From contig NZ_SKBR01000005.1 in the NCBI RefSeq assembly GCF_013450295.1, positions 51,588 to 115,587 on the forward strand: 64,000 bases of DNA, in the 5' to 3' direction. The notes under the pieces are model-generated. The model saw nothing but the letters and a program-made list of their open reading frames with translations. It was not told the origin of the DNA and made no database searches. Position 1 is the first letter of the stretch; every line of letters starts with the position of its first letter. Shown here piece by piece: positions 16,807 through 27,272 of this stretch. Origin of the DNA: Streptomyces sp. AJS327 (GTDB lineage Bacteria; Actinomycetota; Actinomycetes; Streptomycetales; Streptomycetaceae). Both the position numbers and the translations under genes were made by a program.

Positions 16807-17984
16807 CGATGGGATGCCAGACCGTCTTGGTCTCCAGGAAGGTCAGCAGCCTTCCGGTGCCGGGGTCCGCCGACCAGTCCGGCTCGGTGGGCTCCGGACG
16901 CAGCACCCGCTTGAGGTTGTCCGCGGCCGCCACCTCCAGCTCGGTGGCCGACTCCGGTCCGGCGCCGGTCAGATCGATCGCGTTGACGTCCTGGTGTGCC
17001 GCCAGAGTCGGGGCGATCTCCGGCAGCCGCCCGGAGAGCAGGTTCACCACTCCGCCCGGTACGTCCGAGGTGGCCAGTACCTCGGCGAGTGAGAGCGCGG
17101 GCAGCGGCGCGGACTCCGAGGCGACCAGCACGGCGGTGTTACCCGTCACGATGACCGGTGCCAGGGTGGAGACCAGGCCCAGCAGCGCGGACTGGCGCGG
17201 GGCCAGTACCGCCACCACCCCGGTCGGCTCGGGCGTGGAGAGGTTGAAGAAGGGGCCCGCCACGGGGTTGGCGCCCCCCGCGACCTGGGTGATCTTGTCG
17301 GACCAGCCCGCGTACCAGACCCACCGGTCGATCGCGGCGTCCACCTGTGCCGCGGCCCGTTCAGTGGAGCAGCCCTCGGCCGTCGCCACCTCGACGGTGA
17401 ACTGCTCCCGGCGGCCCTCCAGCAACTCCGCGACGCGGTACAGCACCTGACCCCGGTTGTAGGCGGTGGCCCCGGACCAGCCGCCGAACGCCTTGCGGGC
17501 CGCGGCCACCGCGTCCCGCGCGTCCTTGCGCGAGGCACGAGGGGCGTTGGCCAGCCAGCCACCCTGCGCGTCGGTCACCTCGTACACCCGCCCGCTCTCG
17601 GACCGGGGGAACTTACCCCCGATGTACAGCTTGTAGGTCTTGAGGACGGACAGCCGGGGCGCCCGCCCCCCTCCGCTGCCGCCGGGAGGGGCGGTACGCG
17701 GGTCGTACCCGCCGGAACCGGCCGCCGGGCGGAGCGTGGAGAACTCCGTGGTCGGCCGGTCGGTCGCGGCGCGCGCGCCCGGTGTGCGCAGTTCCGCCGT
17801 CGCGGAGCGAGGGGCGTCCGGCTTCCAGGGCTCCGGCGGATCGGTGTCCGGGGTACCGGCCGCGGGCGCCGGGTCCGGAGCGGAGACCTCCGGTCCCTCG
17901 GGGGCGCTGTTCCCCGGGCCGGTGGAGCCCGCCGGGCCGCCGCCCGGGCCCGTCGCGCCGGTGGAGCCGGTCTGGCCGGTGGGA

Positions 17985-17992
<8 letters not shown>
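16799..17992 (-). CDS. Aldehyde dehydrogenase-like protein lacking the catalytic domain
   Basis: 397 residues. The first 115 are a disordered Gly/Pro/Thr-rich extension. Then comes an ALDH-like region: LYIGGKFPRSESGRVYEV, RKAFGGWSGATAYNRGQVLYRVAELLE, WVWYAGWSDKI and PEPTGVVAVLAPRQSALLGLVSTLAPVIVTGNTAVL (cofactor-domain motifs). It stops after the Rossmann half: the Glu (LELGGK) and catalytic Cys (GQ-x-C) regions present in the neighbouring ALDH are missing. It is therefore probably a non-catalytic paralogue, perhaps a subunit. Its start overlaps the upstream ALDH stop by 8 nt, so the two are translated together in the deoC operon. Confidence 0.82.
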
Positions 17993-19433
<1,441 letters not shown>

Positions 19434-19436
19434 CGA

Positions 19437-20420
19437 TCAGTCCACCGTTACGTAGTCGGGCCCCGAGTAGCGGCCGGTGCTGAGTTTCTGGCGCTGCATC
19501 AGCAGGTCGTTGAGCAGGCTGGAGGCGCCGAACCTGAACCACTCCGGGCTGAGCCAGTCCGCGCCCACCGTCTCGGCCACCAGCACCAGGTACTTCACCG
19601 CGTCCTTCGCGGTGCGGATGCCCCCGGCGGGCTTCACCCCGACCTGGGTGTCGGTCGCGGCCCGGAAGTCCCGCACCGCCTCCAGCATCAGCAGGGTGTT
19701 GGCCGGGGTGGCGTTCACCCCGGTCTTTCCGGTGGAGGTCTTGATGAAGTCGGCCCCGGCGAGCATCGCCAGCCAGGAGGCGCGGCGGATGTTGTCGTAG
19801 GTGGCGAGTTCGCCGTTCTCGAAGATCACCTTGAGGTGCGCCGGTTCACCCTCCGAGCGGGCGCAGACCTCACGGACCGCGCGGATCTCCTCGAAGACCG
19901 CCATGTACCGGCCGGAGAGGAACGCGCCCCGGTCGATCACCATGTCGATCTCGTCCGCCCCGGCGGCCACCGCGTCCCGCGCGTCGGCCAGTTTGACGGG
20001 CAGGGCCGCGCGGCCCGCGGGGAAGGCGGTGGCGACCGAGGCGACCTTGACCTCGGGCGCCCCGGCCGCGGTCAGCGCCTCCCGAGCGGTGCCCACCATG
20101 TCCGGGTAGACGCAGACCGCCGCGGATCTGGGGGCCGTGCGGTCGCTCGGGTCCGGGCGGGCGGCCTTGGCGCACAGGGATCGGACCTTCCCCGGGGTGT
20201 CGGCGCCTTCGAGGGTCGTCAGGTCGATCATCGACAGGGCGAGGTCGAGGGCGTACGCCTTCGCGGTCGTCTTGATCGAGCGGGTACCGAGGGACGCGGC
20301 GCGGGCTTCGAGACCGACGGCGTCGACCCCGGGCAGCCCGTGCAGATAGCGGCGCAGCGCGGCGTCGGAGGCGGTCACGTCCGCCAGCGTGGCGGTTGTG
20401 GTCACGGTGGGCATGGTCAC
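19437..20420 (-). CDS. deoC: Deoxyribose-phosphate aldolase
   Basis: A class I aldolase splitting 2-deoxyribose 5-phosphate into acetaldehyde and glyceraldehyde 3-phosphate; it completes deoxynucleoside catabolism. Motifs: LEGADTPGKVRSLCAKA, VCVYPDMVG, EIDMVIDRGAFLSG (Asp), LKVIFENGEL and the Schiff-base Lys in ADFIKTSTGKTG. At 327 residues it is longer than E. coli DeoC, as in other actinomycetes. GTG 20420 is preferred to ATG 20414 because a -10-like TATGCT lies exactly 6 nt upstream of it, matching the geometry of add and PNP. It is first gene of the deoC-ALDH-ALDH operon. Confidence 0.93.
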   Translation of the reverse strand: MTMPTVTTTATLADVTASDAALRRYLHGLPGVDAVGLEARAASLGTRSIKTTAKAYALDLALSMIDLTTLEGADTPGKVRSLCAKAARPDPSDRTAPRSAAVCVYPDMVGTAREALTAAGAPEVKVASVATAFPAGRAALPVKLADARDAVAAGADEIDMVIDRGAFLSGRYMAVFEEIRAVREVCARSEGEPAHLKVIFENGELATYDNIRRASWLAMLAGADFIKTSTGKTGVNATPANTLLMLEAVRDFRAATDTQVGVKPAGGIRTAKDAVKYLVLVAETVGADWLSPEWFRFGASSLLNDLLMQRQKLSTGRYSGPDYVTVD

Positions 20421-20426
20421 CAGGGC

Positions 20427-20445
20427 AGCATATCTACGCGTGTAG
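20427..20445 (-). promoter_or_regulatory. Operator and -10 of deoC
   Basis: In the minus-strand direction: CTACACGCGTAG (20445-20434), a one-mismatch copy of the palindrome upstream of add and PNP, then one base, then TATGCT (20432-20427), 6 nt before the GTG. It predicts a leaderless, repressor-controlled transcript. Confidence 0.6.
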
Positions 20446-20879
20446 CGACGCGTCACCCCCCGGAATCGGCCTCCGGCCCCCACCCCAGCCCCCTCAGCTC
20501 CTTCTCTTTCCCCTGCTCCAGCCCCTGTTCCCAGCCCCCGGCCCCCGAGATCCCCAAGCTGCCCGCGCACCGGCGGGCCCCGCCCAACTCCCCGGCCGCG
20601 CGCGCCTCCCCGGCCGCGCCTTCCCACCGGAGTCCGTGCGACGTCCGGGACCGTTCCGCGGCCCCGTCCGCGCCCGCATCCCGTACCCGGGCCCCGTCCC
20701 ACCCCCCCCCCGCGTACGCCGTCCGCCCGTCCCCGCCCGGCCGTCCGGCCGCCGTCCCGCCGTCGCCCGTCGCCCGTCGCTCGCTCCCGCTCCCCGCCCC
20801 GGTGGACAGGTGGGGGCGCGCGCCGAAAGATGCGGGACCGCAATCCCACGGCTCCGGGGCGTCCGGCACAATCGGCGGC
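20446..20879. other. Intergenic region, no gene seen
   Basis: 434 bp between deoC and the divergent PH-domain gene. It is C-rich on the plus strand (CCCCGGCC-type strings) with no plausible coding frame. A CACAAT lies 7 nt before the next ATG and may be its -10 box. Confidence 0.4.
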
Positions 20880-21545
20880 ATGACGAGCCAGGAGGAGCCG
20901 CAGACCTATGCCGACCGCTGCTACCGCTCACCCGCCGGAATCGCCGGTGGAGTGGTGCTGCTGGCGCTGGGCGCCTGGCTCGGTGTGGACGTACTGCTGA
21001 ACGGGAGCGGGCGGGACATCGCGCTCGCGCTGTCGGGGCTGGCGGTCGGGGTGCCGGTGGTCGTCGCGTTCACCCTGCGGCCCGCCGTCTTCGCCGGGGA
21101 GCGGCGGCTGCGGGTACGCAACCCGTTCCGCACCATCGTGCTTCCCTGGCCCGCGGTGGACGCGGTGCGCTCCGGCTACTCCAGCGAGGTGCTGGCGGGC
21201 GGCCGGACGTACCAGCTCTGGTCGATCCCGGTCTCGTTGCGGGCCCGGAAGAAGGCGGCCCGGCGGAACGAGCGGCTCAGCCGGGGCGAGCAGCCCGCCC
21301 CGGGGCGCCGCACCCTGCTCGGTGGCCCGCCGCTGGCCGGACTGGCCGAGAGCGGGGAGCAGCGCGCCCCCTCGGACCAGGTGATCGACGAACTGCGCGA
21401 ACTGGCCGAGCGGTACGGGGAGGGCGCGGAGCCGGAGGCGGCGGGGGACGCGGCGGACGGCATCGCGGTCCGCTGGGCGTACGAGATCCTGGCGCCCGTG
21501 GCGGCGGGCGCGATCGGGCTGGCGGTACTCGTCGGTCTCGGCTGA
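20880..21545 (+). CDS. PH-domain membrane protein
   Basis: 221 residues. Two N-terminal hydrophobic helices (about 19-37 and 48-65) are followed by a bacterial pleckstrin-homology-like domain (FAGERRLRVRNPFRTIVLPWPAVDAVRSGYSSEVLAGGRTYQLWSIPV region), a charged Arg/Lys/Ala helix region and a C-terminal hydrophobic helix (about 203-220). This is the layout of the PH-domain membrane proteins common in Streptomyces; function unknown. ATG 20880 directly begins the family-like N-terminus. It ends before a perfect 16-bp hairpin. Confidence 0.8.
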   Translation: MTSQEEPQTYADRCYRSPAGIAGGVVLLALGAWLGVDVLLNGSGRDIALALSGLAVGVPVVVAFTLRPAVFAGERRLRVRNPFRTIVLPWPAVDAVRSGYSSEVLAGGRTYQLWSIPVSLRARKKAARRNERLSRGEQPAPGRRTLLGGPPLAGLAESGEQRAPSDQVIDELRELAERYGEGAEPEAAGDAADGIAVRWAYEILAPVAAGAIGLAVLVGLG

Positions 21546-21615
21546 CCCCCAGCCCCCGGTCCCCGGTCCCCAGTCCCCGGCCGCCGACGGGCGGCCCGCC
21601 TCCCGGGAACAGACG

Positions 21616-21653
21616 GCGGCCGGGGAGCCCCGTCCATGGGGCTCCCCGGCCGC
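21616..21653. terminator. Perfect 16-bp bidirectional hairpin
   Basis: GCGGCCGGGGAGCCCC and GGGGCTCCCCGGCCGC flank the 6-nt loop GTCCAT. It sits between the convergent PH-domain and phosphosugar-mutase genes. Confidence 0.8.
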
Positions 21654-21849
21654 GATCCGGCCGGTGGGCGAGCGGCTCCGTCCGACACCCGCGCCGTGGC
21701 GGCGAGGCACCCGCGCCGGAGAGACGTGACGCGTACGGCCACCGCGCGGTGCCGGAGCCTGCCGGAGCGACGGAGTCCGGGCGGTCCGGGCGGTCCGGGG
21801 TGGTTCCCGGAAGCCCAGGGGCGGCCAGGGGCGCCTCGCCCAGGGGGCG

Positions 21850-23595
21850 TCAGACGCCCGCGGCGCCGGACAGGTCGGCCTTCACCGCTTCGAGTACGGC
21901 GGCGGCGCGTTCCCTGGCCCGCGGCAGCTCAGCGGCCTCGGCCACCGGAAGGACGACCTCCAGGTAGCACTTGAGCTTGGGCTCGGTGCCGCTCGGGCGG
22001 ACGATGACCCGGCCCTCGCGCACCCCCGACTCCGCCGAGCCGCCGAGCCGGTAGCGGAGGCCGTCGGTGGGCGGCAGCCCGGTGTCGTCCCGCGCGAGGT
22101 CCTCGGTCCGGGCGACGGCGAGCTGGGCCAGCCGCTCGGGCGGTCGGGAGCGCAGCCGCTCCATGGCCCGGGGGATCAGCTCCAGGTCGGCGACGCGCAC
22201 CGACAGCTGGTCGGTGGCGTGCAGCCCGTACTCCAGGGCCAGGTCGTCCAGCAGGTCGCTCACCGTCCGTCCGGCGGCCTTGAGTTCGGCGGCCAGTTCG
22301 GCGACGAGCAGCGCCGCCGTGACGCCGTCCTTGTCGCGGACGGCGGACGGGTCCGCGCAGTAGCCGAGCGCCTCCTCGTACGCGAACCGCAGCTCGGGGA
22401 CGCGGGTGAGCCACTTGAACCCGGTCAGCGTCTCGGTGTACGGCACCCCGGCCGCCTGGGCGATCCGCGAGAGGAGCGAGGAGGAGACGATGGTCGCGGC
22501 GAAGGTGCCGCGCGCCCGCTTGTGCACCAGATGGGTGGCGAGGAGCGCGCCGACCTCGTCGCCCCGGAGCATCCGCCAGCCGGCCTCCCGCGTCGGGTCG
22601 GCCACGGCGACGGCGCACCGGTCCGCGTCCGGGTCGTTCGCCAGCACCAGGTCGGGGGCCTCCGCGCGGGCCGTGGCGAAGGCCAGGTCCATCACCCCGG
22701 ACTCCTCGGGGTTGGGGAAGACCACGGTGGGGAAGTCCGGGTCGGGCTCGGCCTGTTCGGGCACCGGCACCGGCTCGGGGAACCCGGCGCGCGCGAAGGC
22801 CGCCCGGACGGTGGCGGTGCCGACCCCGTGCAGCGCGGTGTGCACGATCCGCAGGTTGCGGGGCGCGCCCTCGGTCAGCACCGCGCCGGTGCGGGCCAGG
22901 TAGGCGTCGACGATCTCCTCGCCCAGCGTGACCCAGCCGTCGTCCGGACGCGGGACACCGGACAGCGGCCCGACGGCGGCGATGTCGGCGGCGATCTCCG
23001 CGTCGACCGGGGGCACGATCTGCGTTCCGGCCGAGGCCCCCGGCTCCCGGGCCTCCAGCTCCTCCGCCCCGGGGGGCGCGCCGAGGTACACCTTGTAGCC
23101 GTTGTCCCGGGGCGGGTTGTGACTGGCGGTCACCATCACCCCGGCGGCCGCGCCCAGGTGCCGGACCGCGAAGGCCAGTACCGGGGTGGGCAGCGGCCGG
23201 GGGAGCAGCGCCGCCCGCAGCCCGGCGCCGACCATGACGGCGGCGGTGTCGCGGGCGAACTCCGCGCTCTTGTACCGGGCGTCGTAGCCGATCACGACGG
23301 TGCCGGGGAGGCCGGTGCCGTCGCCCGGCCCACCGGCCGGTGTCGTCCGGCGGAGGAAGGCGGCGAGCCCGGCGGCGGCGCGGATCACCACCACCCGGTT
23401 CATGCGGTTCGGCCCGGCGCCCAGCTCGCCGCGGAGTCCCGCGGTGCCGAACGACAGGGTTCCGGCGAAGCGGTCGGCGATCTCCGCGCTGTTCCCGGCG
23501 TCGATCAGGGCACCGAGTTCGGCACGGGTCTCCGGGTCGGGGTCTTCGGCCAGCCAGGCGGTCGCCTGTGCGGTCACGTCATCCAGGTGGAGCAC
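21850..23595 (-). CDS. Phospho-sugar mutase, probable phosphopentomutase
   Basis: A member of the alpha-D-phosphohexomutase superfamily, 581 residues. Four domains are visible through motifs: FGTAGLRGELGAGPNRMN near residue 50, the phosphoserine loop TASHNPPRDNGYKVY (about 155), the metal loop NDPDADRCAV (about 320), the sugar loop LRGDEVGALL and the phosphate loop RPSGTEPKLKCY near the C-terminus. The long form with DNGYKVY resembles PGM2-type phosphopentomutases. Between deoC and PNP, ribose-1-P / deoxyribose-1-P to 5-phosphate conversion is the missing step, so that role is inferred; many databases would say phosphomannomutase. Confidence 0.88.
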   Translation of the reverse strand: MLHLDDVTAQATAWLAEDPDPETRAELGALIDAGNSAEIADRFAGTLSFGTAGLRGELGAGPNRMNRVVVIRAAAGLAAFLRRTTPAGGPGDGTGLPGTVVIGYDARYKSAEFARDTAAVMVGAGLRAALLPRPLPTPVLAFAVRHLGAAAGVMVTASHNPPRDNGYKVYLGAPPGAEELEAREPGASAGTQIVPPVDAEIAADIAAVGPLSGVPRPDDGWVTLGEEIVDAYLARTGAVLTEGAPRNLRIVHTALHGVGTATVRAAFARAGFPEPVPVPEQAEPDPDFPTVVFPNPEESGVMDLAFATARAEAPDLVLANDPDADRCAVAVADPTREAGWRMLRGDEVGALLATHLVHKRARGTFAATIVSSSLLSRIAQAAGVPYTETLTGFKWLTRVPELRFAYEEALGYCADPSAVRDKDGVTAALLVAELAAELKAAGRTVSDLLDDLALEYGLHATDQLSVRVADLELIPRAMERLRSRPPERLAQLAVARTEDLARDDTGLPPTDGLRYRLGGSAESGVREGRVIVRPSGTEPKLKCYLEVVLPVAEAAELPRARERAAAVLEAVKADLSGAAGV

Positions 23596-24471
23596 GCTGC
23601 TGTCCTGCCTCTCGGGTCAGGGGTGCGGGGTGGGTGCGGACGGTTTCTTCCGGGACGTGGACGGTTCTTCGGGGCGGGGACCGTTCCCCCGGAGGGGGAC
23701 GGACGGGGACGGTCGGACGGGGAGGGCTCTTCCGGAACGGGGCCGGACGGGCTGGTCCGGGCCCGGGTCCGAACCAGCCGCTCCGCCGGGGGCGCGGCTC
23801 TCCCGCTCCGGCCGGTGCGCCGCCCGGGCTCTCGGACGTGGTGTCGGGGGTGGGTGGTGGGGTCCGCGCCGGTGGGCGGGGCGGCGCGGGATGCGCCGGC
23901 CGCGGTCCCCGGTGGCGCTTGGGCGCGGGCGGGCCGGTACCGGTTCCCGCGCGCCGGTCCGGGTGGGTCCCACCGGACCCGCCGGTCCGTCGGGGCCCGC
24001 CCCGAGCTGGCCCGGTGCGGAGCCTTCCCGGACCGGTTCCGGTTCGGCCGTGCGGGGGCGCGGTGCCAGGCGGACGGCCGCTCGGCCGCGTCCGCCCGTA
24101 GCCCCAGGGTGCCGCCTCGGGCCCGGAACGGCACGGCCACCGGGGGTGAACCGGTGGCTGGTGGCGCGCGCCGTGCCACCAGCCACCCCGCTCACCCCCG
24201 GCGTCCCGGATGTCCGGACATCCCGCACACCCTGTGTGTCCGTTCCGGGGCCTCCGGCTGGCCCGGTGCGGCGGCGGGCGCTCCCCGAGCCAGGGCGCAG
24301 GGTTCCGGGGCCGTGCGGGCCGGGGCTGCGCCGGTCTCGCTCGCCCCGGTGCCCTCGGCTGGTTCCTGCCGGGCTCTGCCGTTCGCCGCACCGCCGTGGC
24401 CGGGGCGGAGGCGTGGAGCGGAGGGAGGTCCGGCGGGCGGCGGCGGGAGGGTTCCGGCGGGCCCGGGGCGG
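23596..24471. other. Intergenic region with long hairpin and palindrome
   Basis: 876 bp between PNP and the mutase, with open frames on both strands but no convincing protein. At 24141-24200 there is a long hairpin: outer arms CGGGGGTGA/TCACCCCCG and inner arms GGTGGCTGGTGGC/GCCACCAGCCACC. A perfect 16-bp palindrome GGATGTCCGGACATCC lies at 24208-24223. These probably end the PNP transcript and separate it from the mutase gene. Confidence 0.6.
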
Positions 24472-25293
24472 TCAGACGCGGGAGACGACCTGGGCGAGCA
24501 GTTCACCCATCCCGGCCGCCGAGTCCCGCCCGGCCTGGAGCACTTCCTCGTGGCTGAGCGGCTGACCGGTCATCCCGGCGGCGAGGTTGGTGACGAGCGA
24601 GATGCCGAGGACCGAGGCGCCCGCCTCCCGGGCCGCGATGGCCTCCAGGGCGGTGGACATGCCGACCAGGTCGCTGCCGAGGGTCCGCAGCATCGCGATC
24701 TCCGCCGGGGTCTCGTAGTGCGGACCGGGGAGCTGGGCGTAGACGCCCTCCTCCAGGGACGGGTCGATCTCGCGGCAGAGCGCGCGCAGCCGGGCGGAGT
24801 AGAGGTCGGTGAGGTCGACGAAGCGGGGGCCGCTGAGCGGCGAGGCGGCGGTGAGGTTCAGGTGGTCGCTGATCAGGACGGGCTGGCCGGGACGCATGCC
24901 CTGGCGGAGGCCGCCGCAGCCGTTGGTCAGGACGACGGTCTTGCAGCCCGCGGCGACGGCGGTGCGGACGCCGTGCACCACCGCGTGCACGCCGCCGCCC
25001 TCGTAGTAGTGGGTGCGGCCGAGGAAGACCAAGGCCCGCTTACCGCCGAGCTGGCAGGAGCGGACCATTCCGGCGTGCCCGGCGACGGCCGCGGGGGCGA
25101 AGCCGGGAAGTTCGGTGACGGGGAACTCGGTCTCCGGAGTGCCCAGCGCGTCGGCCGCTGGGACCCAGCCGGATCCCATGACCAGGGCTATGTCGTGGCC
25201 GTCGACGCCGGTCAGGGAGCGGAGTCTTCCGGCCGCCACATCGGCGCTGCGGTACGGATCGTCGGCGGGTGACGTGGTGTCGGATGCGTTCAC
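24472..25293 (-). CDS. Purine nucleoside phosphorylase
   Basis: Phosphorolysis of (deoxy)inosine and (deoxy)guanosine to base and (deoxy)ribose 1-phosphate. The 273-residue protein fits the trimeric PNP family: ALVMGSGWVPAAD (phosphate Ser), GGVHAVVHGVRTAV, VLTNGCGGLRQGM, GPHYETPAEIAMLR, MSTALEAIAAREAG (phosphate and ribose binding), and SLVTNLAAGMTG with the base-binding Asn. It starts at GTG 25293, 6 nt after a -10-like TACCCT (leaderless). It is divergent from lpdA with the shared palindromic operator between. Its sugar phosphate product would be handled by the mutase and DeoC. Confidence 0.92.
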   Translation of the reverse strand: MNASDTTSPADDPYRSADVAAGRLRSLTGVDGHDIALVMGSGWVPAADALGTPETEFPVTELPGFAPAAVAGHAGMVRSCQLGGKRALVFLGRTHYYEGGGVHAVVHGVRTAVAAGCKTVVLTNGCGGLRQGMRPGQPVLISDHLNLTAASPLSGPRFVDLTDLYSARLRALCREIDPSLEEGVYAQLPGPHYETPAEIAMLRTLGSDLVGMSTALEAIAAREAGASVLGISLVTNLAAGMTGQPLSHEEVLQAGRDSAAGMGELLAQVVSRV

Positions 25294-25299
25294 GCGACG

Positions 25300-25329
25300 A
25301 GGGTATCCCCTGAGGCCCTACGCGCGTAG
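25300..25329. promoter_or_regulatory. Operator and promoter of PNP, facing lpdA
   Basis: A perfect palindrome CTACGCGCGTAG lies at 25318-25329, identical to that of add. In the minus direction 12 nt separate it from TACCCT (25305-25300), which is 6 nt before the PNP GTG. It lies in the 221-bp divergent gap with lpdA, so lpdA might also be affected. Confidence 0.6.
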
Positions 25330-25514
25330 AAGCAATCGTCAGGAAGTCGTACGAGAACTGTCGACGCGGTCCGCGGACCGGCTGCCGGTGACCGGAGGGA
25401 CCGGCTCCGCCGGGGCCCGGGCCGACGCCGCCGCGAGGCCGGAGTTCCGCGCCGCCGCCGCCCTGCCGGGGGTCGGCCCGGTGCTCGGCCACGGGGTGCG
25501 GGACAATGGGGCAT

Positions 25515-26993
25515 GTGACTCGGATCGTGATCATCGGCGGCGGACCTGGCGGCTACGAGGCGGCACTGGTGGCCGCGCAGCTCGGCGCGGAGGTGACCGT
25601 CGTCGACCGGGACGGCCTCGGCGGCGCCTCGGTGCTCACCGACTGCGTGCCCTCCAAGACGCTGATCGCGACCGCCGAGGTGATGACCAACTTCGACTCC
25701 TCGTACGAGGAACTCGGTATACGGGTCGAGGACTCCACCCACGACCCGGCCGATCCGGCCCGGGTGGTCGGTGTCGACCTCGGCAAGGTCAACCGCCGGG
25801 TGAAGCGGCTCGCGCTGGCGCAGTCCCACGACATCACCGCCTCCGTGACCCGTGCCGGGGTCCGGGTGCTGCGCGGCCGCGCCAGTCTGGAGCCCCACCA
25901 GGACACGGACGGCTCGCGCGGGGTCGTCGTCACGCCGGTGGAGGGCGGCGGGGTGGATTCCGGTGCCGGTCAGGGGGGCGTCCCCGGTGCGGAGCGGTTG
26001 CGCGCGGACGCCGTCCTGATCGCCACCGGCGGTCACCCCCGGGAGATCCCGGACGCCCGTCCGGACGGCGAGCGCATCCTCAACTGGACCCAGGTGTACG
26101 AGCTGGAGGAGCTTCCGGAGGAGCTGATCGTCATCGGCTCCGGCGTCACCGGCGCCGAGTTCGCCGGCGCGTACCAGGCGCTGGGCTCGCAGGTCACGCT
26201 GGTCTCCTCGCGGGACCGGGTGCTGCCGGGCGAGGACGCGGACGCCGCCGCGGTGCTGGAGGACGTCTTCCGGCGGCGCGGGATGAACGTGATGAGCAGG
26301 TCGCGGGCGGCCTCCGCGAAGCGGGTCGGGGACCGCGTCGAGGTGACGCTCTCCGACGGGCGGACGATCAGCGGCACGCACTGCCTCGTCGCGGTGGGCG
26401 CGGTGCCCAACACCGCCGACATGGGACTGGCCGAGGCCGGGGTGCGGCTGCGGGAGTCCGGCCACATCCACACCGACCGGGTCTCGCGCACCTCGGCGCC
26501 CGGGGTCTACGCCGCCGGGGACTGCACCGGCGTCTTCGCGCTGGCCTCGGTCGCGGCGATGCAGGGGCGCATCGCGATGTACCACTTCCTGGGCGGGGCG
26601 GTCGCGCCGCTCAACCTGCGGACCGTCTCGGCGAACGTCTTCACCGACCCGGAGATCGCCACCGTCGGCTACAGCCAGGCCGACGTGGAGAGTGGCCGGA
26701 TCGAGGCGCGCGCGGTCAAGCTGCCGCTGCTGCGTAACCCGCGCGCCAAGATGCAGGGCGTGCGGGACGGCTTCGTCAAGATCTTCTGCCGTCCGGGGAC
26801 GGGCATCGTGGTGGGCGGTGTGGTGGTGGCGCCGCGCGCGAGCGAACTGATTCATCCGATCTCGATCGCGGTGGACAACAACCTGACGGTCGAACAGATT
26901 GCGAACGCGTTCACCGTCTACCCGTCGCTAACCGGTTCGATCGCCGAGGTGGCGCGGCAGCTGCACACCCGGAAGCCGGTCGAGGAAGGCTGA
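25515..26993 (+). CDS. lpdA: LpdA-type NAD(P)H-quinone reductase
   Basis: A flavoprotein of the pyridine nucleotide-disulfide reductase family, about 492 residues, closest in pattern to mycobacterial LpdA (Rv3303c), an NAD(P)H:quinone reductase. Motifs: FAD site IVIIGGGPGGYEAAL, GGASVLTDCVPSKT (only the second redox Cys position is kept), IVIGSGVTGAEFAGAY (NAD(P)H), YAAGDCTGVFALASVAAMQGR (FAD) and the C-terminal dimerisation domain with VYPSLTGSI. Because the Cys pair is absent, disulfide reductase activity is not expected. GTG 25515 is preferred: a GACAAT lies 7 nt upstream; ATG 25506 would overlap it. Confidence 0.88.
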   Translation: MTRIVIIGGGPGGYEAALVAAQLGAEVTVVDRDGLGGASVLTDCVPSKTLIATAEVMTNFDSSYEELGIRVEDSTHDPADPARVVGVDLGKVNRRVKRLALAQSHDITASVTRAGVRVLRGRASLEPHQDTDGSRGVVVTPVEGGGVDSGAGQGGVPGAERLRADAVLIATGGHPREIPDARPDGERILNWTQVYELEELPEELIVIGSGVTGAEFAGAYQALGSQVTLVSSRDRVLPGEDADAAAVLEDVFRRRGMNVMSRSRAASAKRVGDRVEVTLSDGRTISGTHCLVAVGAVPNTADMGLAEAGVRLRESGHIHTDRVSRTSAPGVYAAGDCTGVFALASVAAMQGRIAMYHFLGGAVAPLNLRTVSANVFTDPEIATVGYSQADVESGRIEARAVKLPLLRNPRAKMQGVRDGFVKIFCRPGTGIVVGGVVVAPRASELIHPISIAVDNNLTVEQIANAFTVYPSLTGSIAEVARQLHTRKPVEEG

Positions 26994-27002
26994 CACCGCG
27001 GT

Positions 27003-27024
27003 GCGCGCGCCCGGTCGCGCGCGC
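27003..27024 (+). terminator. GC hairpin after lpdA
   Basis: GCGCGCGC (27003-27010) and GCGCGCGC (27017-27024) around CCGGTC form an 8-bp stem starting 9 nt after the lpdA stop codon. Confidence 0.5.
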
Positions 27025-27272
27025 CGGCCGGGAACACCGTGGGTGGCGTCGACTGCCCCCGGAATCACGCGAGTTGAGTACGCGGGACGGGCCGCTGAGG
27101 GGTGCGCCGAAACAGGGCGCACGGCCCGCGCGAGGGGGCTCATGGGCAGCTCGGTGAGGCACAACTGGGGCGCGTATCGCGTATACCACGCCGATGGTGT
27201 GCGTACGAACAACTTTCGTTCATCACCGCAATCCGCTGAAACCAGATGGACGTTGGCATTACTGTCGGTTTC

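Noticed and set aside
23596..24471. Coding genes in the PNP/mutase gap
   Set aside because: Open frames on both strands but Arg/Pro/Gly-rich, overlapping strong hairpins, with no start signal.
22219..25272. 1017-codon plus-strand frame opposite the mutase and PNP
   Set aside because: No domain and composition typical of antisense of high-GC coding DNA; the opposite strand has clear enzymes.
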